From: Streptomyces sp. SAI-127
GTDB taxonomy: Bacteria > Actinomycetota > Actinomycetes > Streptomycetales > Streptomycetaceae
Length of the DNA: 64,000 nucleotides
NCBI RefSeq assembly: GCF_029894425.1
Contig: NZ_JARXYJ010000001.1
Coordinates: 1,612,001 to 1,676,000 of the forward strand
Reading direction: 5' to 3'
Positions 10,500 through 18,768 of this stretch are shown here, in pieces. A program made the position numbers and the translations under genes. Within the stretch, counting starts at the first letter, position 1. Each line of letters begins with the position of its first letter. The notes under the pieces are model-generated. The model made no database searches and was not told the origin of the DNA. It worked only from the letters and a program-made list of their open reading frames with translations.

Positions 10500-11153
10500 A
10501 TGATCTCCGTCGTGCATCGACCCGAATCGCCCCAATCCGCCTCCGCCATACGGGTATTGGCCCTGCTGACCTTGACGTGGGCGCTCATCGGCCCCACGGC
10601 GGGGGTGGCCGAGGCGGATGCCTGCGCCTACGCCTCTGCCGGCCCCGGCGGCGCGGAGGCGGTGGCGGTCGCCGGAAGCTCCACCTGGCCCACTTTCCCG
10701 CCGTGCCCGAAGCCCGAGCCTCCGCCTCCACCCACCCCCACCCCCACACCCACACCCACACCCCCTGAGCCTCCGTGTACACCGACCCCCACTCCCGAGC
10801 CCACGCCGACACCGAAGCCGCCGAAGCCGACGCCGACGCCGACCCCCGAGCCGCCGGCTCCCACGCCCCCGCCGGCACCGCCGCCCGCGCCGGCACCGCA
10901 ACCGGCCACACCGCGGCCGCGGCCCACCCCGCCCCCCGCACCCGCCCCGACCCCGACTCCCACCTCCACCCCGGCGCGGAAGCCGCCGCCCAGCCCGGCC
11001 CCGGGCCCCTCCGCGGCCCCGGTGACCTACCCGGCCTACCACCACGCGAAGGCGCCCGACCGGCCCACGCACAGCACGACCTCGCCCGTGATCTACGTCC
11101 TGCTCATCACCGCGCCCGCGGTGGTCGCCGTGGCCGCCCTGCGGCCCCGCTAA
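10500..11153 (+). CDS. Proline-rich, membrane-anchored exported protein
   Basis: 217 residues from the ATG at 10500. A signal peptide (about 18-42, ending near VAEADA) is followed by a short region with two cysteines. A long Pro/Thr-rich tract (about 70-175) built from PTPTP and PPAP units comes next, then a C-terminal transmembrane segment (about 197-212) ending in Arg. This is the design of a wall-spanning stalk held in the membrane. The start is uncertain because no good ribosome site is visible; an in-frame upstream extension is open but lacks recognisable content. The following gene starts only 21 bases later, so the two may be cotranscribed. Confidence 0.65.
   Translation: MISVVHRPESPQSASAIRVLALLTLTWALIGPTAGVAEADACAYASAGPGGAEAVAVAGSSTWPTFPPCPKPEPPPPPTPTPTPTPTPPEPPCTPTPTPEPTPTPKPPKPTPTPTPEPPAPTPPPAPPPAPAPQPATPRPRPTPPPAPAPTPTPTSTPARKPPPSPAPGPSAAPVTYPAYHHAKAPDRPTHSTTSPVIYVLLITAPAVVAVAALRPR
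10727..10765. repeat. Low-complexity (CCCACA/CCCACC)n tract
   Basis: A short tandem array of CCCACC and CCCACA units encodes the PTPTPT part of the proline-rich protein. It is the densest part of a longer C-rich, G-poor stretch from about 10,680 to 10,990. Such tracts change length easily and are also prone to sequencing error. Confidence 0.75.
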
Positions 11154-11174
11154 TGCCGATCCTGGAGGCATCCC

Positions 11175-11939
11175 TTGCCGGAATGGCTTGTTCTCATCCT
11201 CGCGATGCTGGCCGCATGCGCCGTGGTGGTCGCCATCACGCTCATCCGCCACAAGGCGGCACCCGTGGACGAGGATCCCAGCGAGACCCCGGACGTCATC
11301 GAGTACATGACGATGTGGATCGGGGTGGTGTACGCCATCGTCCTGGGTCTGGCCATCGCGGGCGTCTGGGAGGCCCGCAGCTCCGCCCAGGACCACGTCC
11401 AGGCGGAGGCCCAGGCGCTGCACGAGATCTCGGAGCGGGTCCAGGTCTATCCGGCCGACGCCCGTGACCGCATTCGGGACGATGTCAACGCCTATGTCGG
11501 ACACGTCGTCACCACCGAGTGGAAGGAGATGGCCGACCACCGCCGCATGACCGGGCGCGGCACCGAACTCCTCGACCGGATCCGCACGGACGTCACCTCC
11601 TACCAGCCGAAGACCGACTTCGAGGCCCAGGCCTACCAGCCGCTCGTCGACCAGGTGGCGGCCGTGGACCAGGCCCGCAACGCCCGCGCCGACTCGGTCG
11701 AGCCCACCATGCCCGGGGTGGTCTGGTTCGGTCTGCTGGGCGGCGGCGTCGTCACCATCGGCATGGTCTTCGCGCTGCAGATCCGGCGTACGGCACGCGA
11801 GCTGATCCTGGCCGGCCTGTTCTCCGCACTGATCGCCTTCCTGCTCTTCCTGATCTGGGACTTCGACGCCCCCTACAGCCGGGGCATCACGGCGTCGGCG
11901 GAGCCGTTCTTCGCCCTCTTCCCGGACAGCAAGGGCTGA
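11175..11939 (+). CDS. DUF4239 (bestrophin-like) membrane protein
   Basis: 254 residues from a TTG start at 11175, which has a GGAGG seven bases upstream. Four hydrophobic segments are seen: one at the N-terminus (about 3-23), one at about 48-68, and a pair at about 177-200 and 208-228. A charged helical region of about 110 residues lies between the pairs. This layout and the segment TMWIGVVYAIVLGLAIAGVWEA match the DUF4239 family, which is distantly related to bestrophin channels. Its role is not established. Confidence 0.8.
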   Translation: MPEWLVLILAMLAACAVVVAITLIRHKAAPVDEDPSETPDVIEYMTMWIGVVYAIVLGLAIAGVWEARSSAQDHVQAEAQALHEISERVQVYPADARDRIRDDVNAYVGHVVTTEWKEMADHRRMTGRGTELLDRIRTDVTSYQPKTDFEAQAYQPLVDQVAAVDQARNARADSVEPTMPGVVWFGLLGGGVVTIGMVFALQIRRTARELILAGLFSALIAFLLFLIWDFDAPYSRGITASAEPFFALFPDSKG

Positions 11940-12145
11940 CGGCGTCCCACCGCGGGCACATCCGGGGGATGTCCGGCGTCCGACACGCCGTCGGCGTCCC
12001 CTGAGCGGCCCACACGCATGCCCCATTCGGAGCGACAACGATCGCGCGGACGTACACCCGTTCCTAGCGTTTCGGTTATCGAGGTGCATTTCTGACACAG
12101 GCGGAAAAGATCCGCAGCTGCTCCTCGGGGACCGGAGGAACCACC

Positions 12146-12676
12146 ATGCGCGCGATACGCGTCGCTTCGGCCGCACTCCTGGGCATGGCCGCCCTGTCCT
12201 TCTCGGCACCGGCCGCCGTGGCGAAGGACACCGACATCACGCCCTTCGGTTTCAGCGTCCTGCCCTCGACCGTCGCCGCGGGCGGACAGGTGGCCCTCCT
12301 GCTGGAACGGAACCACGGCGGCTGCAGGGGCTCCGCGACCGTCACGTCGGAGGTCCTCGACACCGTCATCATCCCGCCGCACAAGAGTTACGCGACGGCC
12401 GTCGTCGACTGGGACGCCAGACCCGGTTCGGTGTACCGGGTGACGTTCACCTGCGACGGCGTGAGCGGGTCCACGAGGGTGACCATCGCCGGCGGCCGCC
12501 CGGACGGTCCCACACCGGTGCCGCTCCACCCCGACCGGGGCGTGCACGCCGGTGGGGGCGGCAGCATCGCCGGGTTCGACCTCAAGGAGCTCGGCATGGG
12601 CGCCGCGCTGATCACGGGGTCGATCGGGGCGGCGTACAACTTCTCCCGCCGTCACGCCGGCGAGGACGAGGCCTGA
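12146..12676 (+). CDS. Small exported protein with C-terminal membrane anchor (paralogue A)
   Basis: 176 residues. The ATG at 12146 follows a GGAGG ribosome site. It has a signal peptide (about 1-26, cleavage after AVAK or nearby), then a compact beta-type domain (about 30-115) with one Cys pair (C59 and the C of VTFTCDG), then a glycine-rich linker and a C-terminal hydrophobic segment followed by RRH. The extracellular domain aligns by eye with the convergent neighbour at 12780-13271, in the AGGQ, CxGxAT, the C near the end of the domain and the TIxGG ending. No LPXTG-type sortase signal is present. Its function is unknown; the sortase gene nearby suggests a cell-surface setting. Confidence 0.75.
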   Translation: MRAIRVASAALLGMAALSFSAPAAVAKDTDITPFGFSVLPSTVAAGGQVALLLERNHGGCRGSATVTSEVLDTVIIPPHKSYATAVVDWDARPGSVYRVTFTCDGVSGSTRVTIAGGRPDGPTPVPLHPDRGVHAGGGGSIAGFDLKELGMGAALITGSIGAAYNFSRRHAGEDEA

Positions 12677-12701
12677 CGGCTCCGCCGGGCGCGCAGACCT
12701 C

Positions 12702-12733
12702 CGCCCCGGTGGTTCCTCTCGGAATCCGGGGCG
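12702..12733. terminator. Possible bidirectional hairpin between the convergent paralogues
   Basis: CGCCCCGG (12702-12709) and CCGGGGCG (12726-12733) form an eight-base perfect stem with a 16-base loop. It sits in the 103-base gap where two genes converge, the place where a shared terminator is expected. The loop is long and there is no U-tract, so confidence is moderate. Confidence 0.45.
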
Positions 12734-12779
12734 AAGGCCTGTGCCACGTGCGGTCGGACGTCTCCGAAGGGGGCGGAGA

Positions 12780-13271
12780 TCAGATGTGCTTCTCGGACCG
12801 CCGGCGCATCCAGAACACCCCGCCGCCGATGACGGCCAGGGCCACGAGACCGCCGCCGATGGCCATGTCGGTCGGGGTGGCCCCGGCGGAGCTGCTGCCA
12901 CCGAGACCGCCGCGGACTCCGCCGATGACGGTGAAGGCCGTGGGGTTGATCACGGTGCCGTTGCCGCAGACGACGCTGATGCTGTGCGATCCGGTGGCCG
13001 CGTTCCGGTTGACCGTGGCGCGTCCCGTCGCCAGGTTGTTGGCCCCCGTCCTCAGCCTGATGGTCCGGAACGCGTCCGAGCTCGCGGTGGCGTTGCCGGT
13101 GCAGTTGTTGACGGTGATGGTCAGTTGTCCGCCCCGGGCGATGACGTTGGGCAGGGCGACGACATTGCTGGGGCTCAGGTTCATGCCGTCCCGCGCGACG
13201 GCCGCCGGGGCGGCGAGTCCGAGCACGGCGACCGCGGCGCCGGCGGCCGCCAGGGCACGAGTAGTACGCAT
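12780..13271 (-). CDS. Small exported protein with C-terminal membrane anchor (paralogue B)
   Basis: 163 residues. The ATG at 13271 has a GGAGG seven bases upstream; in-frame codons further up give no signal peptide. The signal peptide (about 1-26, ending AAVARDG) is followed by a beta-rich domain with two cysteines (NNCTGNAT and SVVCGNG). A Gly/Ser linker comes next, then a C-terminal transmembrane segment (about 135-155) and the basic tail MRRRSEKHI. It is a paralogue of the convergent gene at 12146-12676 and has the same domain order. It looks like an actinomycete surface protein of unknown function. Confidence 0.78.
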   Translation of the reverse strand: MRTTRALAAAGAAVAVLGLAAPAAVARDGMNLSPSNVVALPNVIARGGQLTITVNNCTGNATASSDAFRTIRLRTGANNLATGRATVNRNAATGSHSISVVCGNGTVINPTAFTVIGGVRGGLGGSSSAGATPTDMAIGGGLVALAVIGGGVFWMRRRSEKHI

Positions 13272-13604
13272 GTGAATCCTCCGCGGGAGACGCCCCGGGA
13301 ACGGTCCCCGGTGTATCGGCGAGAAAACGCCTCCCAGACAGACCCTCAGATGCCGTGCGCGAGCCCGCATTTCGGCACTGGTCCGTATTGGTGAGAGGAC
13401 ACGCCGAACGAAAAGCGCACAATCGGATATCTTCGCAGGTCACGGACCGTCAGAAAATTCCTGTTCACGGCAACTCGGATGGCGCACCAGCCGCGTTCGG
13501 TGGCCACCCGTTCGCCTCCGCCCCGTCGCCGGTTTCGCGCGCGGGACTTAGCGTTCTCGTATGCGCGAATGACGTGGCGACGGCCGCGTCGAGAGGGGAA
13601 GTCA
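13272..13604. other. Divergent intergenic region upstream of the paralogue B and sortase genes
   Basis: 333 bases with no supported gene. It must hold promoters firing both ways. The stretch from about 13,395 to 13,460 is noticeably richer in A/T than its surroundings, which is usual for Streptomyces promoter regions, but no clear -10/-35 pair can be assigned. A GAGGGGAAG ribosome site for the sortase lies at 13593-13601. Confidence 0.5.
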
Positions 13605-14277
13605 ATGTCTGCGTCCGAGCTGGCCGGGCTGGCCGAAGAGGAGGAGCAGCGGAAGAAGCGCGCTCCCTGGGGCGTGATAGCGCTTGTTCTGCTGACCGGT
13701 CTCGCGCTCATTCGGAACGGTTCGGGGGAGTTCGACGTCGGCCCGCCGCAGCCCGCGTCGGCGGCCGCGGCGGACAGCCGGGTGCACGGCTCCGTCTTCG
13801 GCAACGCCCCCGCTCCCCTGCCGTACGCCGCGCCCGACCGGGTCTCCATCCCGGCGATCCGGGTCGACGCGCCGATGCTGCCGGTCGGCCTGGACTCGGA
13901 CGGCTGGGTCGGCGCGCCGCCGCCGGAGGACCCGAATCTGGCCGGCTGGTTCACCGGCGCGGTCTCCCCCGGCGAGAAGGGCACCGCGGGTCGTCGTCGG
14001 CCATGTCGACAACAAACAGGGCCCCGCCGTGTTCTACGGACTCGGGGCCCTGAAGAAGGGAAATCGCGTCGAGATCAGGCGCAAGGACGGAAAGACGGCC
14101 GTCTTCGAGATCTACGGCATCGAGGTCTTCGAGAAGAACAATTTCCCCGGAGACCGTGTCTACGGCTCCAAGGGGACCCCCGAATTGCGGGTCATCACCT
14201 GCGGGGGCGGATTTTCCAAGCACAACGGCTACGACGGCAACGTCGTCGCCTTCGCCCGCCTGGTCGAGGTCCGCTGA
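13605..14277 (+). pseudogene. Class F-like sortase, reading frame broken
   Basis: The ATG at 13605 follows a good ribosome site. It reads through a charged N-terminus, a membrane segment (about 22-36) and the start of the sortase fold (VSIPAIRVDAPMLPVGLD). At codon 128 (GEKGTA) the frame is lost. The continuation in the next frame is unmistakable: VVVGHVDN with the catalytic His, then LRVITCGG with the catalytic Cys and VVAFARL with the Arg. Removing one G from the GGG at 13988-13990 restores a 223-residue protein. All three catalytic residues lie after the break, so the gene as written makes no active sortase. Class F sortases of actinomycetes often lack an obvious neighbouring LPXTG substrate, as here. 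Confidence 0.85.
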
Positions 14278-14307
14278 GCGTTCCCCGACCCGGCGGGCGC
14301 GTTCCGG

Positions 14308-15174
14308 CTATACGTACTCCCGTCGCGGGACGGTGATGTGATAGCCGGAATCGATGAGTTGCGGCAGATAGGCGCGCAGCGCCCGGACACTCTGGGAGCG
14401 GTCGCCCCCGGCGTCGTGCGAGAGCACCACGACGCCGGGGGCGGCGCCGTGCTCCACCGCGCCGACGATGCGGCGGGTGCCCGGGGTGGTCCAGTCGAGC
14501 GTGTCCACGGTCCAGGCGAGGGGTTCCATGCCGAGCTCGGCGCCGAGCTGGAAGGCGGCACGGTTCCAGGCGCCGTAGGGAGCTCGGAACCATTCGGGCC
14601 GCTCGCCGTAGGCGTCCTCGATGACGTCGCAGGTGCGTTCCATCTCGGAGCGGATGCGGGAGCGGCTGAGCCGGGTGAGCAGGGGGTGGGACCAGGTGTG
14701 GTTGCCGACGACGTGTCCCTCGTCGGACATCCGGGCCAGCAGGTCCTGGTTGCCGACCGCCATCTCCCCGCACACGAAGAACATCGCCCGTACGTCGTGC
14801 TCGGCCAGCGTGTCCAGGATGTGCGGGGTGTAGCGGGGGTCGGGTCCGTCGTCGAAGCTCAGCACCATGGTCCTGCCGCGTCCGGAGACCTTCAGCAACG
14901 GCTCGTGGCGCACCGGCGTCCTGCGGTGGCTGGTGTGCGGCGGCCCGTATCCGGTCAGGGGCTGGAGGCGGTAGGCCGACGACTTGACCGTGCGACGAGC
15001 CGGCGGGCCTGCGGCGGGGAGCGCCGGCCCGACCGGCTCCTCGCCGATGACCGACGCGAGCACTCCGGCCGTGCCGGCGGCCCCGACGACGGCGGCGCCG
15101 GCCAGCAGGGCCCGGCGCCGGGTGAGCACCGCCGTCGTCGACGACAGCCGTGTGAGCAACTGATCCTTCGTCAT
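14308..15174 (-). CDS. Exported polysaccharide deacetylase (NodB homology domain)
   Basis: 288 residues. A signal segment (about 18-45) with RRRALLAGAAVVG suggests export, perhaps by the Tat route. The NodB domain runs from about 100 to 285 with the expected metal and catalytic motifs: SFDDGPDPRY, HTWSH and RAPYGAWN, followed by WTVDTLDW and VLSHDAGG. Such carbohydrate esterase 4 enzymes remove acetyl groups from chitin-like polymers or peptidoglycan. The ATG at 15174 lacks a good ribosome site but gives the right N-terminus. It is convergent with the sortase gene, with a 30-base gap. Confidence 0.9.
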   Translation of the reverse strand: MTKDQLLTRLSSTTAVLTRRRALLAGAAVVGAAGTAGVLASVIGEEPVGPALPAAGPPARRTVKSSAYRLQPLTGYGPPHTSHRRTPVRHEPLLKVSGRGRTMVLSFDDGPDPRYTPHILDTLAEHDVRAMFFVCGEMAVGNQDLLARMSDEGHVVGNHTWSHPLLTRLSRSRIRSEMERTCDVIEDAYGERPEWFRAPYGAWNRAAFQLGAELGMEPLAWTVDTLDWTTPGTRRIVGAVEHGAAPGVVVLSHDAGGDRSQSVRALRAYLPQLIDSGYHITVPRREYV

Positions 15175-15496
15175 GACTCATCAGTCGCCCGGGACAGCTC
15201 AGACGCACCACGGCAACACCGGTGCGGCGGCACGAATACACCCGCCCGGCCCAGTGAACAGGGGCGTCCCCGGCGGCATGGCGGAACGTCAGGCCGATGT
15301 CGTAGGAGGGCAATCGGCTTCGGCCCCGGCCTCGTCCCCTCCGTCGAGGCCGGGTGCCGAGGGGCGGCGGCGGGCTTCGATGGCGGCCCGCTCGCCGCCC
15401 GCCCTTCGGGTGCCCCCTTTCCGAAAAACTTGCGCACCCATGTCGACGGGTCCCCGAACGCCGTCCGGACCTGCGGCTTCCGATAGCCTCACAGCC
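15175..15496. other. Divergent intergenic region, deacetylase / Usp gene
   Basis: 322 bases without a supported gene. Open frames crossing it on both strands have no ribosome site or recognisable content. A GATAGCCT sequence at about 15,482-15,489 looks like a -10 region just upstream of the Usp start at 15497. Nothing else is clear. Confidence 0.5.
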
Positions 15497-15958
15497 GTGA
15501 CGGAACAGCATGCGCACCAGTTCGAGCGGGGCACGGACGGGCCCAAGGTCATCGTCGTCGGTGTGGACGGCTCCGACTCCTCGCTCCGCGCGGCGGCATA
15601 CGCCGGTGGTCTGGCCCGGCGGCAGCACGCGCTGCTCGCCGTCGTGTACGTCCAGCCGGTGATCGCCTCGGGCGCCGCGCTCGGCGCGCCGGTCGCCGAG
15701 ACGACCGACGAGATCGCGGAGGACCTGGTCGCCCAGATCCGGCTCGCGACCGAGCAGAACAAGGGGATATTCGATGTGCGCTGGGAGTTCCACACCTTCC
15801 GCGGCGACCCCTACAGCGGTCTGACGAAGGCGGCGGACGAGCTCAAGGCCGACGCGGTCGTCGTCGGAGCCTCGGAGCAGGCCGGCCACCGGATCGTCGG
15901 TTCCGTCGCGGTGCGGCTGGTCAAGGCGGGGCGGTGGCCGGTGACCGTGGTGCCGTAG
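15497..15958 (+). CDS. Universal stress protein (UspA) family protein
   Basis: 153 residues from the GTG at 15497. The UspA fold is evident: KVIVVGVDGSDSSLRAAAYA at about 15-35, LLAVVYVQPV, and the C-terminal VVVGASEQAGHRIVGSVAVRLVKA. The usual nucleotide motif G-x2-G-x9-G-S/T is altered (GASEQAGHRIVGS), so ATP binding is doubtful. The start is placed at the GTG because a GATAGCCT -10-like element ends only about seven bases upstream, so the mRNA is probably leaderless; upstream in-frame sequence is not conserved in character. Confidence 0.8.
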   Translation: MTEQHAHQFERGTDGPKVIVVGVDGSDSSLRAAAYAGGLARRQHALLAVVYVQPVIASGAALGAPVAETTDEIAEDLVAQIRLATEQNKGIFDVRWEFHTFRGDPYSGLTKAADELKADAVVVGASEQAGHRIVGSVAVRLVKAGRWPVTVVP

Positions 15959-16029
15959 GCCCGTTCGATGCGGTTCCTGACCGTGATCCGTTTCGGGTAC
16001 TCGTCCCTACGGTCGGCGCCGACGGGGCG

Positions 16030-16845
16030 TCAGAGCGAGCGCAGGAAGTCCCGCACGATCGTGTTGAACTCCTCGGGCCTCTCCAGGTTCGGGAAGTGCG
16101 AGGTGCCCTCCACCAGCACCGAGCGGCCGTGCTGAGCGGTGTCGGCGAAGCGTTCCGCGTCGGCGAGCAGGTCCGGTGAGTCGAGCGTGCCGTTGACGGT
16201 GAGGACCGGGACGTCGATCTTCGGGACCCGGGCCCAGGTGTCGGTCATGGGCACGTGCCAGTTCCGTTCGCCCGGCGTGTGCTTGGCGATGGTGTGCAGG
16301 GCCATCTCGCGCAGGTGGTCGAGGATCCGCGGGTCGGTCTCGTCGGCCTCGCGGAAGGGGCCCGCGACGGACCGGAGGAACACCTTCAGCCAGCCCTCGA
16401 TGTCGCCCGAGTGCAGGGTCCGCTGGGACTCCGCCACGACCTGTCGGGTCACCTCGTGGGTGTACTGGAAGTCGCTGACCGAGGCCCCGCTCATCACGAC
16501 CCCCCGGACCAGTTCCGGATACTCGATCGCCGTGTCACCGGCGATGGCCCCACCCATCGAGACGCCTACCAGGACCGCGGGGCCCGCGTCGAGGTGGCGG
16601 AGCAGTCCGGCGAGGTCGTCGGCCCAGCGGAAGGGCTTGGTCGCGTTGGCGGTCCAGCCGTGGCCGCGGATGTCGACGGCGATGACGCGGTGGTCGGCGG
16701 CGAGGACCGGTGTCTGGGCCTCGAAGAGGCGGTGGTCGACGTAGCCGGCGTGCAGCAGGACCACGGGGTCCCCGGTTCCGGTGTCGAGATAGGCGATGTC
16801 CCCGTCGGCGGACGCGAAGTAGCTCAGTTCCGAAGCAGCTGTCAT
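16030..16845 (-). CDS. Alpha/beta hydrolase
   Basis: 271 residues. It has the classical alpha/beta hydrolase order: the oxyanion strand HAGYVDH at about 33-39, the nucleophile elbow GVSMGG near residue 95, an acidic residue in the VLTVNGTLDSPD segment, and the catalytic His in GTSHFPNLERP. The ATG is at 16845. It is divergent from a MarR gene, and a MarR-type operator overlaps its start codon, so it is very likely under that repressor's control. The substrate is unknown; similar pairs handle esters, lactones or small aromatic compounds. Confidence 0.85.
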   Translation of the reverse strand: MTAASELSYFASADGDIAYLDTGTGDPVVLLHAGYVDHRLFEAQTPVLAADHRVIAVDIRGHGWTANATKPFRWADDLAGLLRHLDAGPAVLVGVSMGGAIAGDTAIEYPELVRGVVMSGASVSDFQYTHEVTRQVVAESQRTLHSGDIEGWLKVFLRSVAGPFREADETDPRILDHLREMALHTIAKHTPGERNWHVPMTDTWARVPKIDVPVLTVNGTLDSPDLLADAERFADTAQHGRSVLVEGTSHFPNLERPEEFNTIVRDFLRSL

Positions 16846-16861
16846 GACAACCAAGGTGTCA
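16845..16861. promoter_or_regulatory. MarR-type operator, copy 1 (imperfect palindrome)
   Basis: TGACAACCAAGGTGTCA matches the perfect site at 16876 in 14 of 17 positions and keeps both outer arms (TGACAACC / GTGTCA). It starts on the first base of the hydrolase ATG, so a bound repressor would block that gene directly. The two sites are 31 bases apart, about three helical turns. Confidence 0.6.
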
Positions 16862-16875
16862 TCTTCCGGCGACTT

Positions 16876-16892
16876 TGACAACCCGGTTGTCA
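16876..16892. promoter_or_regulatory. MarR-type operator, copy 2 (perfect palindrome)
   Basis: TGACAACC-C-GGTTGTCA is a perfect 8-1-8 palindrome, the size expected for a MarR dimer. A TTGACA hexamer starts one base before it, so it also overlaps a possible -35 element of the marR gene, whose GTG is at 16903. Confidence 0.7.
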
Positions 16893-16902
16893 TGATGAAC
16901 CG

Positions 16903-17397
16903 GTGCATGATGAGCGGGTGAACGACATCGACGCCCCGCTTCCCCCGGACGAACTCGGCCACCGCGTCTCCGAGGTGTTCGACCTGATCGGCGCGCTCTA
17001 CCGACGCGGCCTGCGCAAGCTCGAACAGGGCCAACAGATCGAGGGGGTCTCCGTCGGGGTGCGCTCCGTGCTGGTCCTGCTGCGCAGGTACGGCCCCATG
17101 ACGGTGCCTCAGATGGCCCGGCTCATGGCGCTGACCCGCCAGTTCGTGCAGCGCATGGTCAACGACGCGGTGGCCGCGGGCCGGGCGGAGGTCACACCGA
17201 ACCCCGCGCACCAGCGGTCCTCACTGATCCGGATCACGGCCGAGGGCGAGGCCGTCATCGACGCGATCCTCGCCCGCGAGCACGCCCTGAACCGCCAGGT
17301 CGGCGGCGATCTGACGGACGCCGAACTGCGGGCCTGCGCGCGCGTCCTGAAGGAGATGCTGCGAACCTTCGACCACGAGGACACCGCCTCCGGCTGA
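16903..17397 (+). CDS. MarR-family transcriptional regulator
   Basis: 164 residues from the GTG at 16903; a second GTG at 16918 is an equally possible start. The winged helix-turn-helix is clear (MTVPQMARLMALTRQFVQRMVNDAV), followed by the wing HQRSSLIRITAEGEAVIDAI and the C-terminal dimerisation helices. It is divergent from the alpha/beta hydrolase, with two matching palindromes between them. The simplest reading is autorepression plus control of the hydrolase, relieved by an unidentified ligand. Confidence 0.88.
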   Translation: MHDERVNDIDAPLPPDELGHRVSEVFDLIGALYRRGLRKLEQGQQIEGVSVGVRSVLVLLRRYGPMTVPQMARLMALTRQFVQRMVNDAVAAGRAEVTPNPAHQRSSLIRITAEGEAVIDAILAREHALNRQVGGDLTDAELRACARVLKEMLRTFDHEDTASG

Positions 17398-17398
17398 C

Positions 17399-18547
17399 CT
17401 ACTCCCCCATCGCCAGCCCGTCCTTCGCCGCGCCCCGGCTCAGCACCACCTCCCGGATCCGGTCGCGGACGCCCTCGAGATCGGCGCCCCGCGCGATCGC
17501 CTGGTTGAGGTTCACCGCCCGGCCGGCGTCCACGTCGAACATCTGCGGCACGAACTCCGCCTTCGCGACCCGCCAGCGCTCACCCGGCCGGGCGGGCGGG
17601 GCGAAGGTGAAGCGGCCGAGGGTGGACTGGTTGCCGCGCGGGTCCTGGGCGCCCTCGTGGTTGAACATCTCGCCGGCGATCTGGTCGCCCATGCCGTAGA
17701 CGACCCAGGTGCCGTTGACCTTCTCGTACGCCTGCGGGACATGGGCGTGGGTGCCCAGGATCAGGTCGACGTCGGGACGCGCGCCGGTGCGGGCGGCGGT
17801 CAGATCGCGCGCCAGGGTCACCTGCTGCTCATCGGGCGCGTCCTGCCATTCGGTGCCCCAGTGCAGCGATACGACGACCACGTCGGCGCCCGCCTTCCGG
17901 GCGGCCCGGGCGTCCGCAAGGATCTTCTTCTCGTCCATCAGGCCGACCGCCCAGGGCTGTCCCTTGGGCAGCGGGAAGCCGTTGGTGTCATAGGTGTAGG
18001 CGAGGTGGGCGACCTTCGCCGACCCGGCACGCAGGACGGTGACCGTGCGCGCCTCGGCCTCCGTGCGGGCCGACCCGGCGTGCCGTACGCCCGCGCGGTC
18101 CAGGGCGTCGAGGGTGCGGCGGATGCCGCCGGAGCCGTCGTCGAGGCTGTGGTTGGAGGCGGTGGAGCAGCCGTCGTAGCCGGTGGCGGCAAGGCCCTGG
18201 GCCACCTCGGGCGGTGACTTGAAGGTCGGGTAGCCGGTGTAGTCGCCGTTCGCGCCGTAGACGGTCTCCATGTGACACAGCGCCAGATCGGCGCGGGAGA
18301 CGACGGAGCGGATTCCGGCCAGCATCGGACGGAAGTCATAGCCCTTCCCGCCGCCGTCGAAGCGGGCCCGGTCGATGATCGAACTGTGCGGCAGGACGTC
18401 ACCGGAGGCGACGAGTGTGAAGCCGCGCGGTGCGGCGGCGGACGGGGCCGGACGCCCCGGTGTCTCGTGGTCGTGCGCCTGACAGGCGGCACCCCCGGCG
18501 AGAAGTGCCGTGAGGGCCAGGGCAACCTGCCGTCTGCGTGCAATCAT
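17399..18547 (-). CDS. CapA-family (PGA_cap) exported protein, metallophosphatase-like
   Basis: 382 residues. A signal peptide ends near the cysteine of GGAAC, a weak lipobox, so it may be a lipoprotein. The CapA domain (about 42-300) has the family's metal-site motifs: ASGDVLPH, HMETVYG, TASNHSLDDG, SLHWGTEW and GTHAHVPQ. In capsule-forming bacteria CapA takes part in poly-gamma-glutamate export, but Streptomyces paralogues stand alone and their role is unknown; no capBC partners are nearby. The ATG at 18547 follows a GGGGTGAG sequence. It converges with the MarR gene with a 1-base gap. Confidence 0.85.
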   Translation of the reverse strand: MIARRRQVALALTALLAGGAACQAHDHETPGRPAPSAAAPRGFTLVASGDVLPHSSIIDRARFDGGGKGYDFRPMLAGIRSVVSRADLALCHMETVYGANGDYTGYPTFKSPPEVAQGLAATGYDGCSTASNHSLDDGSGGIRRTLDALDRAGVRHAGSARTEAEARTVTVLRAGSAKVAHLAYTYDTNGFPLPKGQPWAVGLMDEKKILADARAARKAGADVVVVSLHWGTEWQDAPDEQQVTLARDLTAARTGARPDVDLILGTHAHVPQAYEKVNGTWVVYGMGDQIAGEMFNHEGAQDPRGNQSTLGRFTFAPPARPGERWRVAKAEFVPQMFDVDAGRAVNLNQAIARGADLEGVRDRIREVVLSRGAAKDGLAMGE

Positions 18548-18768
18548 CAGCTCACCCCACTGTGGTCATATTTGCTGACGAATAGGTATGAGCTTGTCCG
18601 TGTCCGCAAACGGTCCGGCCGCCTTCTTGACCCGTCCGGGGTGAACGGGACGCGGAAGGGAGGCGGAAGGGACCGTTCATCGGACCGTTCGTCGACGCGA
18701 TCGACCGTCCGCCGCAGATCCTTGTGCGTGCCCTGTCCCCCGGCCCCGTGCTGAGGTGCCATACGGCC

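Noticed and set aside
10727..10990. C-rich repeats considered as a CRISPR array or satellite
   Set aside because: Repeats are 2-6 bases, without spacers, and encode an in-frame Pro/Thr tract.
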